Shown here one piece after another: positions 62,011 to 64,000 of a stretch of DNA of 64,000 nt. The notes under the pieces were generated by a model, which worked only from the letters and a program-made list of their open reading frames with translations, was not told where the DNA came from and made no database searches. Made by a program: the position numbers and the translations under genes. The DNA lies in the NCBI RefSeq assembly GCF_020921035.1, contig NC_063154.1, positions 30,389,948-30,453,947 on the forward strand, read 5' to 3'. This DNA is from Rhodamnia argentea. Lineage: Eukaryota > Streptophyta > Magnoliopsida > Myrtales > Myrtaceae. The stretch's first letter is position 1. Each line of letters opens with the position of its first letter.

Positions 62011-63138
62011 AACAAGCAAGATACAAAATTGTTTAAGTGGAATGAGAAATCCAAGGATAACATTGGATGGCAAAGAGCAAGAAGGTAATGACTTGAAGTA
62101 GAAGAAATCCAAGGATGAATTTATCCTTTTGAAAGTGCTTGAGGATGAAAGAAATTGCCAGCTAACATCTTTTCTAATACATGTTATTAATGAGTATTGT
62201 TCTAGTAATCTATTAAACTATATTGTAAACACTATGTAGATGGAAAAAAAAAATCTCCAAGAAGTGGACATCAACTGCAAGGATGGATTAGATCTAACAC
62301 AGTCTCTCTCAGCCTAACAACATGGAAGCTCCTGTATGGAATTCGAATCAAACACGAGAACAACACAGTCAAGGGGATAATTAGCCAGTAGATTAAGATT
62401 CACACCTCCAAAATCTCTTGATGAGCATTTGGAACTTTCGTCTCTCCCCTAATTCCGTGCTGATTAATGTGCGTAGGACCCGCCATGAACTTCACAGACC
62501 TGATCAGATTCCATTACCTTACAAAGCCGAGGACACTTGAGTGAATGCAATTTATCCCCTCAGACTTCAAGCTTGGCTGCAACATGACGAGAGAATCAAA
62601 TCACACAAGGCCTAAGTTTACGGCGGTAGTTGCTAGTTTCATGAGTTTTAACAGAATATAATGGAAGTCATCAATCTTAACCTGCAATCCAAAGTCAACG
62701 TCAAAATCTATGGTCTAGAGTGCAATAGGTAGAAATTCACAAGAACACAGACGAATTTGAGCCACACAGACCACAAGCACAGGGGAAAATCTGTCCAAAT
62801 GAACATGTTTCCTGACGAAGCCACAAGGAGTACTCTGCCCATCCACATTTTCCAAAACAGCCAGTGTGCTAAACAAGAGACCACACATACTCATAGGAGA
62901 AGCACGCCATATGTATAGATTTTAGGGGCAATAATTGCTAGTAGTTTGAGGACTAGCGCTTTCAGACTCTAAGGTAGCCTACATGATCTTCAAGTCACAG
63001 GCGCAAAAGGGAAAAACAGAGCCCTAGCTGAAGAAGACAACGATTGAGGAAGGTTTTACGAAAACCAGCTTCCGACTTGGACTAATTTAGGGGCAAGAAG
63101 ACACGAAAGTTGGAAGAAATTCTGGCAGACTGGAGAAA
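62011..63138. other. Probable introns/upstream part of the B3 relic
   Basis: No intact exon seen. 'GGAAGTCATCAATCTTAACC' occurs here (62,661-62,680) and again at 61,034-61,053, showing that intron-like sequence was duplicated along with the B3 modules. A minus-strand piece with GGGTCCTACGCAC (about 62,470-62,485) weakly resembles the linker of the other modules. Confidence 0.35.
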
Positions 63139-63350
63139 TCATAGGCGAATCGACTGTGAAGACACGAATTTGCCGGATTCAAGAGTGAAAAGAGAGTACC
63201 ATCTTTGATGAAGTGAGGACTGTCGAGACTCGGCGTCGCCCTTACTTTCGTCTTCTCTCCAGCAATGGTGGGAGGGCGCGGCGCACTGTTCAGCTCGCAA
63301 GAAAAATCCAATGGGGGTTGACTTGATGATGTCGCCTGACCGAAGCAAAG
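63139..63350 (-). pseudogene. Candidate first exon of the B3 relic
   Basis: In one minus frame TPSLDSPHFIK, and in the neighbouring frame LESGKFVSSQSIRL, recall the start of plant REM B3 domains ('PHFFK..' followed by a basic '..L.IP.KF' segment), but they are in different frames and weak. Position and strand agree with the downstream relic. This is a guess that a profile search would settle. Confidence 0.25.
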
Positions 63351-63504
63351 AAACGAAACATGAAAATATCTCATCTTCCTTCGACTTTTCTTCTTCCTCT
63401 CTCGTGGGGAAAGGGAAAAAGGAAAAATGAAAATTGTGAAAAGATCACCCTCATTTTTAATTGGATCTACTTTACCTCATTTTTTATTGTGCATATATAT
63501 TTGT

Positions 63505-64000
63505 TTATGACGACAACTTTTGTATGGCTCTATTCAGATCACCCATCCCCTCCCAGTTCCGTTCCCACTCGTATCCAAACAGTGTCCCCCGTTTTAGGTA
63601 TGGCGTGCTTAGCGTACCCTTAGAAAAGATCTTCATTTTGGGGCACTCTTCCACTTTAATCCAGAACAAGAATGATGAAAACCTCAAGATGCAACTTGTG
63701 GTGGAGGAGAAGCATTCTAGGCTTGGCATATTTTTGAGTGTCAATATATTAAGCTTCTCAAAAGAAATCACTTTTCCTTCTCCATTTTCATCATTTGCCA
63801 CTACTTCTTTCATTTTTTCACATCCTATTATAGTCATCTTCTCAAGATGCACCAAACTTGCGATCGCTGAAGCTGTCCCTAGATGTACCAATCCGGAGGA
63901 ATTCTTCACCACCAACTCCATCAAATTCCGGAAGGATGTCACGGCTGGAAATAGTACCGTCAAATCGGGACAATCCCGGACCTCAAGTCTGTAGATGCTC
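63505..64000 (-). CDS. NLR disease-resistance protein, C-terminal LRR part (partial)
   Basis: The minus-strand frame is open from the right window edge to a stop at 63,505, about 165 codons. It starts SIYRLEVRDCPDLTVLFP and continues as irregular leucine-rich repeats (SFRNLMELVVKNSSGL, SLVHLEKMTIIGCEKMKEVV, SFEKLNILTLKNMPSLECF, KVEECPKMKIFSKG), ending RNWEGMGDLNRAIQKLSS. The pattern 'L.V..C..M.E', then 'CPKM..F..G..STP.L' and a final 'WEGDLN..IQKL', is typical of the C-terminus of coiled-coil NLR receptors of the At4g27190/RPS2-like group. These are cytoplasmic immune receptors; nucleotide-binding and coiled-coil domains must lie beyond 64,000. No lesion is visible in this part. The next gene-like feature downstream on the same strand is the B3 relic. 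Confidence 0.85.
   Translation of the reverse strand, partial: SIYRLEVRDCPDLTVLFPAVTSFRNLMELVVKNSSGLVHLGTASAIASLVHLEKMTIIGCEKMKEVVANDENGEGKVISFEKLNILTLKNMPSLECFSSTTSCILRFSSFLFWIKVEECPKMKIFSKGTLSTPYLKRGTLFGYEWERNWEGMGDLNRAIQKLSS

Noticed and set aside
1..64000. tRNA and rRNA genes
   Set aside because: I scanned for tRNA-like T-loop and D-loop words and rRNA-like blocks by eye and saw none convincing; a covariance-model scan would be needed to be certain.

Overview
The window is nuclear DNA from a flowering plant, most likely a woody eudicot. The evidence is genes with GT-AG introns, plant-only families (EXORDIUM, REM-type B3 repeats, an NLR-type LRR tail) and many non-autonomous plant transposons (hAT, Mutator-like, LINE). 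A Myrtales-like source is only an impression from repeat style. No prokaryotic, organellar or viral genes were seen.

Layout. 1-29.6 kb is gene-poor and consists mainly of three colinear, diverged copies of one non-coding segment: copy A about 1-8,900, copy B about 13,861-22,960 and copy C about 24,794-29,560. A further partial piece lies at 9,120-9,305. The intronless EXORDIUM-like gene (10,140-11,024, minus) sits between copies A and B. The copies carry different transposon insertions, so one copy serves as the empty site for another. They hold a Mutator-like element nested in another, with a 9-bp target duplication and a captured gene fragment, several hAT MITEs with 8-bp duplications, and a possible solo LTR. 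A 1.15-kb tract of almost pure A and C runs (23,640-24,793) abuts copy C and is probably an assembly or sequencing artefact.

31.0-34.9 kb is a dead LINE on the minus strand. 37.8-40.55 kb is a six-exon nitronate monooxygenase-like gene (plus) that is complete except for one apparent extra base in exon 1, which creates a stop. 46.0-48.6 kb is the best gene in the window: an intact, intronless STIPL1/TFIP11-like splicing factor with a G-patch (minus). 49.7-57 kb is transposon-rich: a Mutator-like element with a perfect 9-bp duplication, a hAT MITE with an 8-bp duplication, AT-rich and GC-rich repeats, and a GGGGT/GGGTC minisatellite. 59.6-62.0 kb (perhaps to 63.35 kb) holds a decayed REM-type B3 gene built from about 1.1-kb repeated modules (minus). 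The right edge (63,505-64,000, minus) is the C-terminal LRR part of an NLR gene that continues outside.

The genes do not form a pathway: a secreted growth-related protein, an FMN enzyme, a spliceosome disassembly factor, a DNA-binding pseudogene and an immune receptor tail are simply neighbours. The most informative content is the layered transposon history in the triplicated segment and the one-base lesion in the nitronate monooxygenase gene. All alignments here were made by eye.
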